Source: Capnocytophaga felis (GTDB taxonomy: Bacteria; Bacteroidota; Bacteroidia; Flavobacteriales; Flavobacteriaceae). From it: a stretch of 64,000 nucleotides of DNA. Numbering within the stretch: the stretch's first letter is position 1; every line of letters begins with the position of its first letter. Location: positions 124,001 to 188,000 of the forward strand of contig NZ_BLBC01000014.1 in assembly GCF_009684755.1 (NCBI RefSeq). The letters are read 5' to 3'. Below are positions 17,987 through 26,893 of this stretch, in pieces. The notes below the pieces were generated by a model. It did no database searches. It was not told where the DNA came from and saw nothing but the letters and a program-made list of their open reading frames with translations. A program made the translations under genes and the position numbers.

Positions 17987-19054
17987 TTAAAGAGTATTAA
18001 CATTATTCAAATCCTCGAAAGCTCTTTTAAGACGAGCAATGAAAGTTTTTTCACCTTCTCTCAACCAAACACGAGGGTCATAGTATTTTTTGTTTGGCAC
18101 ATCGGCTCCTTCCGGATTTCCGATTTGGCTCATCAAATAGTCTTTTTTGCTTAATATGTAATCACGAATTCCCTCTGTAAAAGCATATTGCAAATCCGTA
18201 TCAATGTTCATTTTGATTACACCGTAAGAGATTGCCTCGCGAATTTCTTCAAGAGTAGAACCTGAACCTCCGTGGAAAACAAAATCAACCGTGTTGTGAG
18301 GAACGTTATAGTTTTTAGAAATATACTCTTGTGAATTTTTTAAAATTTTAGGAGTAAGTTTCACATTACCAGGTTTATACACTCCGTGAACGTTACCAAA
18401 AGCAGCGGCAATGGTAAACTGCGGGCTTATTTTCATAAGTTCTTCATAGGCATAAGCCACTTCCTCCGGTTGTGTGTATAATTTTGATTCGTGTACATCT
18501 GAGTTATCAACGCCATCTTCTTCACCACCTGTGATTCCCAATTCAATCTCCAAAGTCATACCCATTTTGCTCATTCTTTGCAGATATTTTTTGCAAATTT
18601 CAATGTTTTCTTTAAGTGGCTCTTCCGAAAGGTCAATCATATGTGAGCTGAACAAAGGTTTTCCTGTTTCAGCAAAGTGTTTCTCTGAAGCATCAAGCAA
18701 ACCATCAATCCAAGGAAGTAATTTTTTTGCACAGTGGTCAGTATGAAGAATTACGCTAACCCCATAAAGTTCAGCTAATTGATGAACGTGTTTCGCTCCC
18801 GAAACTGCTCCCGCAATTGCCGCACGTTGATTTTCATTTGAAAGTCCTTTTCCTGCCATAAAGCAAGCTCCCCCGTTTGAAAACTGAATGATGACAGGTG
18901 CGTTCATTTCTTTTGCTGTTTCCATTACGGAATTAATTGTGTTTGAACTAACAACATTCACAGCCGGTAAAGCAAATCCTTTTTGTTTGGCGTATTGGAA
19001 AATTTCTTGTACTTGTTTCCCAACGGCTACGCCTGGTTTAATATTGTGTGCCAT
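17987..19054 (-). CDS. fba: Class II fructose-bisphosphate aldolase
   Basis: A 355-residue class IIa aldolase, the length of the E. coli FbaA type, which splits fructose-1,6-bisphosphate into glyceraldehyde-3-phosphate and dihydroxyacetone phosphate. Zinc-site and active-site segments are visible: VILHTDHCAKK, ELGITGGEEDGVDNS, AAFGNVHGVYKPG, VFHGGSGST and GVIKMNIDTDLQYAFTEG. It is cytoplasmic and works in glycolysis and gluconeogenesis. Its own promoter lies at 19155-19184, leaving a leader of about 95 nt. Confidence 0.96.
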   Translation of the reverse strand: MAHNIKPGVAVGKQVQEIFQYAKQKGFALPAVNVVSSNTINSVMETAKEMNAPVIIQFSNGGACFMAGKGLSNENQRAAIAGAVSGAKHVHQLAELYGVSVILHTDHCAKKLLPWIDGLLDASEKHFAETGKPLFSSHMIDLSEEPLKENIEICKKYLQRMSKMGMTLEIELGITGGEEDGVDNSDVHESKLYTQPEEVAYAYEELMKISPQFTIAAAFGNVHGVYKPGNVKLTPKILKNSQEYISKNYNVPHNTVDFVFHGGSGSTLEEIREAISYGVIKMNIDTDLQYAFTEGIRDYILSKKDYLMSQIGNPEGADVPNKKYYDPRVWLREGEKTFIARLKRAFEDLNNVNTL

Positions 19055-19154
19055 TTGTACTATAAAAAATTTAAAAATTATACTATCTAAAGTTTAAAAA
19101 AGTCCTAAGAGTAAGGTTTTGAGCATCTTACATTTAAAACCTTAAAGTTGGTAA

Positions 19155-19184
19155 CAAAAGTACGATTTTTTAATCAGATAGCAA
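19155..19184 (-). promoter_or_regulatory. Bacteroidota-type promoter for fba
   Basis: On the minus strand TTG (19182-19184), a 19-bp spacer and TACTTTTG (19155-19162) form a full match, about 100 bp upstream of the fba ATG. The rest of the 344-bp gap between fba and the gene at 19399 holds only the element at 19372-19379. Confidence 0.75.
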
Positions 19185-19371
19185 AAATAAAAAATCATTT
19201 TTTAAGTAAAATTTCTTATTTAATAATCGAAGACAAGATTTTAAAAAAATAATACAAATTGAACAGCTCTTTTATATTGATTTTTGTAAAATATACATTT
19301 CCAATCGATTCATTTTTTGTTAAAGTTAAAATAATTCTTGTAATCTCACTCACTCAATGGATTAATTTTCC

Positions 19372-19379
19372 TACCTTTG
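19372..19379 (+). promoter_or_regulatory. -7 promoter element for the 19399 gene
   Basis: TACCTTTG matches TAnnTTTG and lies 19 bp before the ATG at 19399. No TTG is found at the right distance, so only the -7 half is supported. Confidence 0.5.
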
Positions 19380-19398
19380 CCCCTTAAAATAAAACTTT

Positions 19399-20595
19399 AT
19401 GAAAAACCCTATTTTTAGGCTTTACTTTATTGATGTGATGAGAGCCTTTGCCATTTGTATGATGTTGCAGGGGCATTTTGTAGATGGATTATTAGCAAAC
19501 GAATATAGAACTTCTGAGTATCCTTTTTACTCTATATGGTTATTTCTCAGAGGATTAACAGCTCCTGTTTTTTTCACTGTTTCTGGTTTCATTTTTATGT
19601 ATCTTCTGGCAAAAGAAAAAACTGCTGGAAAAACCGGCTGGAATCACGTACGAGTTATCAAAGGAATTCGCAGAGGAATTACACTGATTATCACAGCTTA
19701 TTTATTAAGATTACATATTTGGAGCTTATTTGCAGGAAAAATATATCCAAATTCCTATATGATTGATGTACTTCATTGTATTGGGTTATCTTTACTTTTT
19801 TTAATTGCGATATATTTGTTTTCATATAAAAGAAAACCTTATGTAATGCCTTCAATATTAATTGGTTTTACACTTTTTTCTTTTTTATTGGCTCCTGTTT
19901 ATCTATCTCAAAATTATGATTTTCTGCCGGTTGCTTTAGCGAATTATTTTACCCAAGCTAATGGCTCGGTATTTACCATTTTCCCTTGGTTTGGCTACGC
20001 TTCGTTTGGGGCTTTTATTGGTGTCTTGTTCAGTATGTTCAAAGATAACAAACAAATTTACAGCTATGCAATTACCTTTGCAATTGTATTCGGTTTGATT
20101 TTATCTTTCGGTTCTCAGCCTTTCTTTAGTTGGATTTACAACGTAACGGACTCGCAATTGGCTTTTCTAATTTCGGAAAGTACTATTTTCAACAGATTGG
20201 GAAATGTACTATTAGTTTTTTCAATATTTATGTTGCTTCGTAATGTAATTATGTCTGTAACAATCCGAACCATCGGGCAAAATACGCTATCTATTTACAT
20301 CATACATTACATTATTTTATATGGAAGTTTCACAGGATTTGGTTTATATCAATATTTTCACCATAGTTTGAATCCTTATGTTGTAATTCCAGGAGCTTTA
20401 CTTTTTATTTTAGTAAATCTCTGGTTATCTTTTAAATACAACCAATGGAAGCCTTTCGTTGTTGATAAATACGAAATTATAAAAAACGACATCAAAGAAT
20501 TCTTAACCGAAGGATATTACCTAACCATTTCGTTTTTTAATAAATTGAAGAGTAAAATATTGAATTTCATATTCGTTTCCAAACGAAATTCATAA
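19399..20595 (+). CDS. Acyltransferase-like multipass membrane protein
   Basis: A 398-residue inner-membrane protein with about ten hydrophobic helices. The N-terminus FIDVMRAFAICMMLQGHFVDGL resembles the opening motif of the HGSNAT/DUF1624 and OafA-type acyltransferases, whose histidine after the first helix is thought to be catalytic, and GLTAPVFFTVSGFIF is also characteristic. Such enzymes move acetyl or other acyl groups across the membrane onto sugars, so modification of a surface glycan is plausible, but no substrate can be read from the sequence. A basic C-terminal tail follows the last helix. It stands alone, between fba (divergent) and a S41 peptidase gene (convergent). Confidence 0.78.
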   Translation: MKNPIFRLYFIDVMRAFAICMMLQGHFVDGLLANEYRTSEYPFYSIWLFLRGLTAPVFFTVSGFIFMYLLAKEKTAGKTGWNHVRVIKGIRRGITLIITAYLLRLHIWSLFAGKIYPNSYMIDVLHCIGLSLLFLIAIYLFSYKRKPYVMPSILIGFTLFSFLLAPVYLSQNYDFLPVALANYFTQANGSVFTIFPWFGYASFGAFIGVLFSMFKDNKQIYSYAITFAIVFGLILSFGSQPFFSWIYNVTDSQLAFLISESTIFNRLGNVLLVFSIFMLLRNVIMSVTIRTIGQNTLSIYIIHYIILYGSFTGFGLYQYFHHSLNPYVVIPGALLFILVNLWLSFKYNQWKPFVVDKYEIIKNDIKEFLTEGYYLTISFFNKLKSKILNFIFVSKRNS

Positions 20596-20598
20596 CAC

Positions 20599-20630
20599 AA
20601 AAAAGGGGATTCTTCAGAATCCCTTTTTTT
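20599..20630. terminator. Bidirectional terminator at 20.6 kb
   Basis: A stem of about 14 bp (20599-20612 with 20617-20630, TTCA loop, one G-T pair) with A and T tracts on the two sides. The right end overlaps the stop codon of the convergent S41 peptidase gene (20629-20631), so the two genes share it. Confidence 0.88.
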
Positions 20631-22275
20631 AACTATTTTTGTTTCTTTGTTTTTTCTTTTTTCTTGTAGTCTTTTTTATTGGTGCTGACGGAGCTTCTCC
20701 ACCTTTGTAATAATACAAACACTTTTCAATGTAAAAATCTCCTTGATTTTGAATCATACCTGCAATGTTGTCATTATACCACATTTCAGCCAAACTCGCT
20801 TTCAGATATTTTGAAATTTCATCTTTATTTCTTCTGAAATCTATAAATATTTTTCTTGTTGAGAGGAATTTTGAGAAAGCACTCAACATTTCTTTTGATA
20901 TTTTATATTTTTTTACAAAATATTCTTCATCTGGTTTTTTATTCGCTTCAGGATGATTATCGAAATATTCAAATAAGAAAAAATTTGTTAATCCGGAATT
21001 TAATATTTCGTGTATCATATACATATCGGGTTTCATATCCATCGTTACATAAACATCCGGATAAATCCCGCCACCACCATAAACGACTTTACCTTTAGGT
21101 GTTGTAAACTTCAAAGAATCAGCTATTTTTGCATTATCTATTTGAACACTTCTTTTATTTCTAAGATTATAAGGTTTTTGAATTGAACGACCTGTTGGCG
21201 TGTAATAACGAGCTGTAGTTAAACGCACTGCCGAACCATCAGGCAAAGGCATTTCACTCTGTACCAACCCTTTACCAAAAGTACGGCGACCAACAATCAC
21301 CCCTCTGTCATTATCTTGCAATGCTCCGGCAACAATTTCACTTGCTGAGGCAGTTTGCTCATTAACTAAAACAAAAACAGGTTTGTCATCAAACATACCT
21401 TCTTCGGTCGAATAAACTTCTTCAATTTCCTTTCGATTATTTTTTGTAAAAACAATCATTTTATCTTTAGTCAGAAATTCGTCTGCAATTTGGATTCCAA
21501 CGTTAAAAAAGCCACCGGTATTGTCCCTCAAATCCAAAATTAAACTATTAATTTCTCCAAGCTGCTTCAATGCCGATGTGAACTCTTGATGAGTAGTTTC
21601 GGCAAAACGATTCATCCTGATATATCCCAAAGTATCGTTAAGTTTATAATAACGGTCAATACTCTTTATCGGAATATATTTTCGTGTTATTGGTACAGTA
21701 AAAAGACTGTCTGTCACTTTTCTATATACCATTAAGTTTGTCTGAGAATTTATTTCTCCCCTGAGAATAGTTCTAATCTTATCAGCCGAAAATCCTTTAC
21801 CAAAGAGAGTATCTTCATTGGCTTTCAAAATACGGTCACCAAGCGAAATTCCCTTCTCAAAAGCATCGCTTCCCTCAATTGGTTTTATGACAGCAATGGA
21901 ATCTTTATACATATAAAAAGAAACTCCCACACCAACAAATTTTCCGCTCATATTCTCAGTAACTTCCTGAATATCTGATTTTGATATGTATGTAGAATGT
22001 GGGTCTAACTTATGAAGAATTCCATTTACGGTAATATCTACGATGCTGTCTGTATCAACCTTATCAACATACTCATCTTCAATATAGTCTATCAACTTAC
22101 CCAATTTCGCCTTACTCGGACTTTCCTCCGTAATGGTATCAATCGTAACCACAGGAACTGGAACCGGAGGAGGTAACTTTTGCACATAAAAATCGGAAAG
22201 AAATTTTCCCACGAGAATTCCTATGGCTAAAACACCTCCTAGTACAATTGGCACTATGTAAGTTTTTACTTTCAT
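20629..22275 (-). CDS. S41 family C-terminal processing protease
   Basis: A 548-residue CtpA-type protease. An N-terminal membrane anchor or signal (about residues 7-28) is followed by a proline-rich linker, a helical segment ending HKLDPHSTYIS, a PDZ domain (about 105-190) and the S41 catalytic domain. The serine/lysine dyad is seen in NEQTASASEIVAGALQ and VGRRTFGKGLVQSE. After the protease domain there is an extra helical region of about 150 residues and a lysine/arginine-rich tail ending KKTTRKKKKQRN. It would degrade or trim proteins in the periplasm. Confidence 0.93.
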   Translation of the reverse strand: MKVKTYIVPIVLGGVLAIGILVGKFLSDFYVQKLPPPVPVPVVTIDTITEESPSKAKLGKLIDYIEDEYVDKVDTDSIVDITVNGILHKLDPHSTYISKSDIQEVTENMSGKFVGVGVSFYMYKDSIAVIKPIEGSDAFEKGISLGDRILKANEDTLFGKGFSADKIRTILRGEINSQTNLMVYRKVTDSLFTVPITRKYIPIKSIDRYYKLNDTLGYIRMNRFAETTHQEFTSALKQLGEINSLILDLRDNTGGFFNVGIQIADEFLTKDKMIVFTKNNRKEIEEVYSTEEGMFDDKPVFVLVNEQTASASEIVAGALQDNDRGVIVGRRTFGKGLVQSEMPLPDGSAVRLTTARYYTPTGRSIQKPYNLRNKRSVQIDNAKIADSLKFTTPKGKVVYGGGGIYPDVYVTMDMKPDMYMIHEILNSGLTNFFLFEYFDNHPEANKKPDEEYFVKKYKISKEMLSAFSKFLSTRKIFIDFRRNKDEISKYLKASLAEMWYNDNIAGMIQNQGDFYIEKCLYYYKGGEAPSAPIKKTTRKKKKQRNKNS

Positions 22276-22341
22276 CTAAAAACTTTATTCAAATTTATTT
22301 TTCTTGTATCCCAAATTCTGAAAAAAATCTAGAATCATAAA

Positions 22342-22388
22342 AACAAAAACACGACAGCTCATCATTGCAGAAAAGCGGTCGTATTTTT
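22342..22388 (-). terminator. Probable terminator after dsbD
   Basis: On the minus strand an imperfect stem of about 10-11 bp with one mismatch (arms around 22346-22355 and 22378-22387) encloses a 22-nt loop and is followed by a T-rich tract. It lies just past the dsbD stop, in the gap before the S41 gene. Confidence 0.6.
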
Positions 22389-22407
22389 GAATATTTTTAC
22401 AAACATT

Positions 22408-24453
22408 TTACTTTTTAAAAGCTTCCAATCCTGATTTCAACCAATTATAATATTCCTCAGTATCAGGCGTATAACCAACCGGATCAACCAAGTTAGTTTC
22501 ATCGTGATTCATTAAAACATAAAACGGTTGTGAATTGGCTTTATAACGAACCGTTTGGAACTCACTCCACTTTTGCCCAATATATTTTAACTTTTTTCCT
22601 GGTTTAATTTGAGATTCAACAACCTCGCTTTCAGGAAGCAATCGCTTATCGTCCACATAAAGAGAGACAAGTACAACCTCGTTTTTCAAAATTTCAAGAA
22701 CGTGAGGCTCTGTCCACACATTTTCTTCCATTTTTCGGCAATTGACACACGTTTTTCCTGTGAAATCTATCAAAACAGGTTTATTCACTTTTTTAGCATA
22801 AGCAAGTCCCTTATCGTAATCATCAAACGTAATGATATCGTGAGGAGCAAAGAAATGAGCTCCTTCGGGAAGAGCAGCCTCCTGCGTGTTTGTTACACCT
22901 TTTTTGTAGCCTACACCATAAGGTGACTCGCTATAATGTTGTGGTGGAGGAAAAGCACTAATCAAATTTAGAGGAGCTCCCCAAAGCCCCGGAATCATAT
23001 AAATGGTAAATGTCAATGACAATAATCCTAAACTTAATCTTCCTACCGAAATTTTTTCGATTGGTGAATCGTGAGGCAAACGAATTTTCCCAAATAAATA
23101 GAACGCCAATGTTCCAAAAACAGCAACCCAAACAGCAATAAACATCTCTCTTTCAAACCAATGTCCTGTTACTGCCAAGTCTGCATTTGAAAGGAATTTG
23201 AAAGCCAAAGCCAATTCTAAAAATCCTAAAACAACTTTAACCGTGTTTAACCATCCTCCTGACTTGGGCAAAGAATTCAACCATCCGGGGAAAGCTGCAA
23301 AAAGAGCAAAAGGCAATGCAATAGCCAATGAAAAACCAAACATTCCTATAATCGGAGCAACTCCTCCTTTTTGAGCAGCTTCCACAAGCAATGTCCCTAC
23401 AATAGGTCCCGTACAAGAGAAAGAAACTACCGCTAAAGCCAAAGCCATAAAGAAAATACCTACAAATCCACTACGATCAGCCTGAGCATCTATTTTTGTA
23501 CTCCAAGAGCTTGGCAAAGTAAGCTCAAAGGCTCCTAAAAATGAAGCAGCAAAGAATATCAAAATAATAAAAAACACCAAATTGAACACAACGCTACTCG
23601 CCAAAGCATTCAACGCATCTGCTCCAAAAATTCCTGTTACAACAACACCCAATAATACGTAAATTACGATGATTGATATACCATAAATAATTGCATTTTT
23701 AATCCCTTTTGCTTTTGATTTACTTTGTTTTGTAAAATAACTCACCGTCATTGGTATCATCGGGAAAACGCAAGGTGTTAGCAATGCTGCAAATCCTGAA
23801 AGAAATGAAATAATGAAAATACTCCATAACCCTTTATTTCCAACTCCTTGATTAGCATCACTTTTATCAGCTTTTTTTTCTACTTTTTTTGCAGATTCTA
23901 ACTCATTTACACTTGTAGGAATTGCCGATTGCATTTGAGTATTTTCCCCTGAAGTTGCCAAACCAGCTTGTTGTCCTGAATTTTCTGCAGGTGTTGCAGT
24001 AGCATCTCCATTTGAGAAAACAAACTCCAAATCCACTGTATCAGGAGGAAGACAGTTCGCATCATCACAAACCATAAATTCAACACTTCCTGTTGCAGTT
24101 GTTAATTTTTTTGTGGTTTTTATACGTTGTTTGAATACTGCTTTTTCATAGAAAAAACCTATTTCCATATCAAAAACAGCATCGTGTTTAACCACCGTTC
24201 CTTGTTCCTCTGTTTTTCCTACAAGCTGAAAATCAGAACCTGATTTATACTCAAAAGTAGTAGGAACCGGACCATTAGGCGGAATGCTCTGTGAATATAA
24301 CTTCCATCCTTTTTGAATTGTAGCTGTTGAAATCAAATAGAATTCATTATCGCCTACCTTTTCAACTTTGGTTTCCCACTTCACAGGATCATATACTTGA
24401 GCATTCAATGCAACAAATATAAATGAAAATAAAAGAGTTAAAATTTTTCTCAT
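22408..24453 (-). CDS. dsbD: Thiol:disulfide interchange protein DsbD
   Basis: A 681-residue three-part DsbD. A signal peptide (about 1-18) leads into a periplasmic N-terminal domain of about 180 residues that holds CDDANC. A linker then leads to the membrane domain (about 205-520), whose cysteines sit in LLTPCVFPMIPMT and SFSCTGPIVGT. The C-terminal thioredoxin-like domain has the CVNC redox motif in DFTGKTCVNCRKME. It passes electrons from cytoplasmic thioredoxin to periplasmic partners for disulfide reduction and cytochrome c maturation. A -7-like TACCTTTG on the minus strand at 24478-24485 lies 25 bp upstream of the start. Confidence 0.94.
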   Translation of the reverse strand: MRKILTLLFSFIFVALNAQVYDPVKWETKVEKVGDNEFYLISTATIQKGWKLYSQSIPPNGPVPTTFEYKSGSDFQLVGKTEEQGTVVKHDAVFDMEIGFFYEKAVFKQRIKTTKKLTTATGSVEFMVCDDANCLPPDTVDLEFVFSNGDATATPAENSGQQAGLATSGENTQMQSAIPTSVNELESAKKVEKKADKSDANQGVGNKGLWSIFIISFLSGFAALLTPCVFPMIPMTVSYFTKQSKSKAKGIKNAIIYGISIIVIYVLLGVVVTGIFGADALNALASSVVFNLVFFIILIFFAASFLGAFELTLPSSWSTKIDAQADRSGFVGIFFMALALAVVSFSCTGPIVGTLLVEAAQKGGVAPIIGMFGFSLAIALPFALFAAFPGWLNSLPKSGGWLNTVKVVLGFLELALAFKFLSNADLAVTGHWFEREMFIAVWVAVFGTLAFYLFGKIRLPHDSPIEKISVGRLSLGLLSLTFTIYMIPGLWGAPLNLISAFPPPQHYSESPYGVGYKKGVTNTQEAALPEGAHFFAPHDIITFDDYDKGLAYAKKVNKPVLIDFTGKTCVNCRKMEENVWTEPHVLEILKNEVVLVSLYVDDKRLLPESEVVESQIKPGKKLKYIGQKWSEFQTVRYKANSQPFYVLMNHDETNLVDPVGYTPDTEEYYNWLKSGLEAFKK

Positions 24454-24477
24454 AGATTATTTTTTATTGTGAAGCGA

Positions 24478-24485
24478 CAAAGGTA
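24478..24485 (-). promoter_or_regulatory. -7 promoter element for dsbD
   Basis: TACCTTTG on the minus strand, 25 bp upstream of the dsbD ATG, fits TAnnTTTG. No TTG at the right distance was found. Confidence 0.45.
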
Positions 24486-24556
24486 ACAAAAAATAATTAA
24501 TATTTTTACTCTTAATATTTATTTTTTTACCGATATCTTTTAACCTTTTCAAAGGT

Positions 24557-24587
24557 TTGTTTTTCCTGATAAAATCTTTTACTTTTG
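24557..24587 (+). promoter_or_regulatory. Bacteroidota-type promoter for ppk2
   Basis: TTG at 24557-24559, 20-bp spacer, TACTTTTG at 24580-24587, 26 bp before the ATG. It is divergent from the dsbD element. Confidence 0.75.
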
Positions 24588-24613
24588 CAAGGAAACGAGA
24601 ATAAATTACTTCT

Positions 24614-25486
24614 ATGACGAAAATAAATCCTAAAAAATATCGTGTTAAGGAAAAGATTAATCTCTCAGAATTAGCCACTTATGAAGACTTCTCAATGAAT
24701 GAAGAAAATTTAAAAACTGAGCTTAAAGAGGTTAGCAAGAAACTCGCTGATTTTCAAGATGTACTTTACGCCCACAACAGATACAGCGTTTTGGTTTGCA
24801 TACAAGGAATGGACACTTCCGGAAAAGATAGTTTAATCAGAGAGGTTTTCAAAGGTTTTAACACTCAAGGTATTGAGGTTCATAGTTTTAAATCTCCTTC
24901 TCAAAAAGAACTCGAGCACGACTATTTGTGGAGACATTACATCGCTTTGCCTGAACGTGGTAAATTCGGGATTTTTAATCGTACGCATTATGAAAATGTA
25001 ACCGTAACTCGAGTGCATTCGGAGTATATTTTGAATGAAAACCTTCCAAAAATAACAAAAATTGAAGATATTGATGAAAAATTTTGGAAAAAACGATTCA
25101 AACAAATAAGAAAATTTGAAAAAAATATTTCTGAAAACGGAACAATCATCTTTAAGTTTTTTCTGAATATTTCAAAAGAAGAACAAAGGCGAAGATTGCT
25201 GGAACGTTTAAATAATCCTTCTAAAAATTGGAAATTTTCAATAAGCGATTTAAATGAACGAAAACTCTGGGCGGAATATCAAAAATATTATGAAGAAGCA
25301 ATTAACGAAACATATTCAAAATCAGCTCCTTGGTATATAATTCCTGCAGATAATAAAAAAGCTGCACGATTGTTAGTTGCAAAAATTCTATGGAATACGC
25401 TAAAAAAATACGAAAACATAAAATATCCTGAATTAAGTAATGAAATAAATCTCGCAGAATATAAAGAACAATTATCAAACGATTGA
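24614..25486 (+). CDS. ppk2: Polyphosphate kinase 2 family protein
   Basis: A 290-residue, single-domain PPK2. Walker A is GMDTSGKD at residues 65-72, the Walker B-like motif is FNRTHYENV at 121-129, and the lid region holds KEEQRRRLLERL followed by NPSKNWKFS. PPK2 enzymes use polyphosphate to phosphorylate nucleoside mono- or diphosphates; single-domain members of this form are often AMP or ADP phosphorylating, but the preference cannot be read from motifs alone. The window also holds ppk1 (41398-43488), so the organism appears able both to make and to spend polyphosphate. The M28 peptidase gene follows after 21 bp and is probably co-transcribed. Confidence 0.92.
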   Translation: MTKINPKKYRVKEKINLSELATYEDFSMNEENLKTELKEVSKKLADFQDVLYAHNRYSVLVCIQGMDTSGKDSLIREVFKGFNTQGIEVHSFKSPSQKELEHDYLWRHYIALPERGKFGIFNRTHYENVTVTRVHSEYILNENLPKITKIEDIDEKFWKKRFKQIRKFEKNISENGTIIFKFFLNISKEEQRRRLLERLNNPSKNWKFSISDLNERKLWAEYQKYYEEAINETYSKSAPWYIIPADNKKAARLLVAKILWNTLKKYENIKYPELSNEINLAEYKEQLSND

Positions 25487-25507
25487 TTATAAAATATTTA
25501 TCAGTTT

Positions 25508-26893
25508 ATGAAAAACAAATTTATCATCATTCTTACTTGCATTTTTTGCAGTGTTTTTAGCAGAATGAATGCTCAAAATGAGAAAGATTCGTTATTTTTA
25601 CGAAACATCTACAATCAAGCCTTGACAGAAGGAAAAGCTTATGATTGGTTACATCATATTTGTTATAACGTTGGTGCCAGGCTTTCAGGTTCTTACGGTG
25701 AAAAAAAGATGATTCGATTTCTGGAAACAGAACTCAACAATTTAAACACAAAAGTAACCCTTCAGCCTGTGATGGTTCCGCATTGGGCAAGAGGAATTTC
25801 AGAATATGCTTATATTGAGACAAGTAAGGATAAAATTACGACAGTTCCCATCTTAGCCTTGGGCGGTTCCGTTGTAACTCCGGCTTCCGGAATTAAAGCA
25901 GAAGTTGTGGAGTTTAAAAGCTTAGAAGAGCTCGAAAAAGCTGATATTAATAAGGTGGTTGGAAAAATAGCTTTCATCAATGGTGCTTTACCTAATAACT
26001 TTATCGATGTTTCGGATGCGTACGGAGTTCGTGGGGCTCAGCGATATTCCGGAGCAAGAATTGCCGTCAATAAAGGAGCCGTAGCTGTGATTGTTCGCTC
26101 TTTAACCCACAAATTAGATGATTCTCCACACACAGGAGCTATGTCCTACGAAGATTTACCCAAAAGCAGACGTATTCCGGCAGCTGCCATCAGTACGAAC
26201 GGAGCAAATCTGCTTAGTAGTTTATTGAGTTTGAATCCTGATTTGAAATTCTTTTTCAGACAAAGTTGCAAGATTTTCAACGATGTGCAATCAAACAACG
26301 TAATTGCTGAAATCAAAGGCTCTGATTTTCCTGATGAAATTATTTCGGTCGGAGCTCATCTCGATTCGTGGGATGTGGGACAAGGAGCTCACGACGATGG
26401 TGCCGGAGTGGCTCAATGCTTGGAAATCATTCGTATATTTAAAGCATTGAATTACAATCCAAAACGAACAATTCGCATTGTATTTTTTACCAATGAAGAA
26501 AATGGTGCAAAAGGAGCAATCAAATATGCAGAAGAATCAAAAAAGAAAAAAGAAAATCAAATTTTTGCATTAGAATCAGATGCTGGTGGATTTACTCCTC
26601 TGGGTTTCAGCTTACAAGGAAACGAAAAAAAAATACAAAAAATAAAGTCGTGGAAAAATTTATTCAAACCTTATCAAGTTTACTATTTTGAGAAAGGTTT
26701 TCCGGGACTTGACATTAATTTTTTACAAACTGAAAATAATGTTTTGGCAGGCTTGTATGTAAATTCACAACGTTATTTTGATTATCATCACTCTGAAAAT
26801 GATATTTTTGAAGCTGTAAATAAACGAGAATTAGAACTTGGTGCTGCTGCTATGGCAAGTCTGGTTTATTTGGTGGATAAATACGGGCTATAA
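25508..26893 (+). CDS. Secreted M28 family metallopeptidase
   Basis: A 461-residue protein with a signal peptide (about 1-22, cleaved near RMNAQ) and an M28 aminopeptidase/carboxypeptidase Q-like layout. A protease-associated insert lies at about 130-230. The two-zinc site is visible in VGAHLDSWDVGQGAHDDGAG, FFTNEENGAKG with the catalytic Glu-Glu, ALESDAGGF, and a C-terminal FDYHHSENDI histidine. It would act in the periplasm or outside, releasing amino acids from peptides. Its last 28 bp overlap the convergent comEC gene, and no terminator is visible there. Confidence 0.93.
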   Translation: MKNKFIIILTCIFCSVFSRMNAQNEKDSLFLRNIYNQALTEGKAYDWLHHICYNVGARLSGSYGEKKMIRFLETELNNLNTKVTLQPVMVPHWARGISEYAYIETSKDKITTVPILALGGSVVTPASGIKAEVVEFKSLEELEKADINKVVGKIAFINGALPNNFIDVSDAYGVRGAQRYSGARIAVNKGAVAVIVRSLTHKLDDSPHTGAMSYEDLPKSRRIPAAAISTNGANLLSSLLSLNPDLKFFFRQSCKIFNDVQSNNVIAEIKGSDFPDEIISVGAHLDSWDVGQGAHDDGAGVAQCLEIIRIFKALNYNPKRTIRIVFFTNEENGAKGAIKYAEESKKKKENQIFALESDAGGFTPLGFSLQGNEKKIQKIKSWKNLFKPYQVYYFEKGFPGLDINFLQTENNVLAGLYVNSQRYFDYHHSENDIFEAVNKRELELGAAAMASLVYLVDKYGL

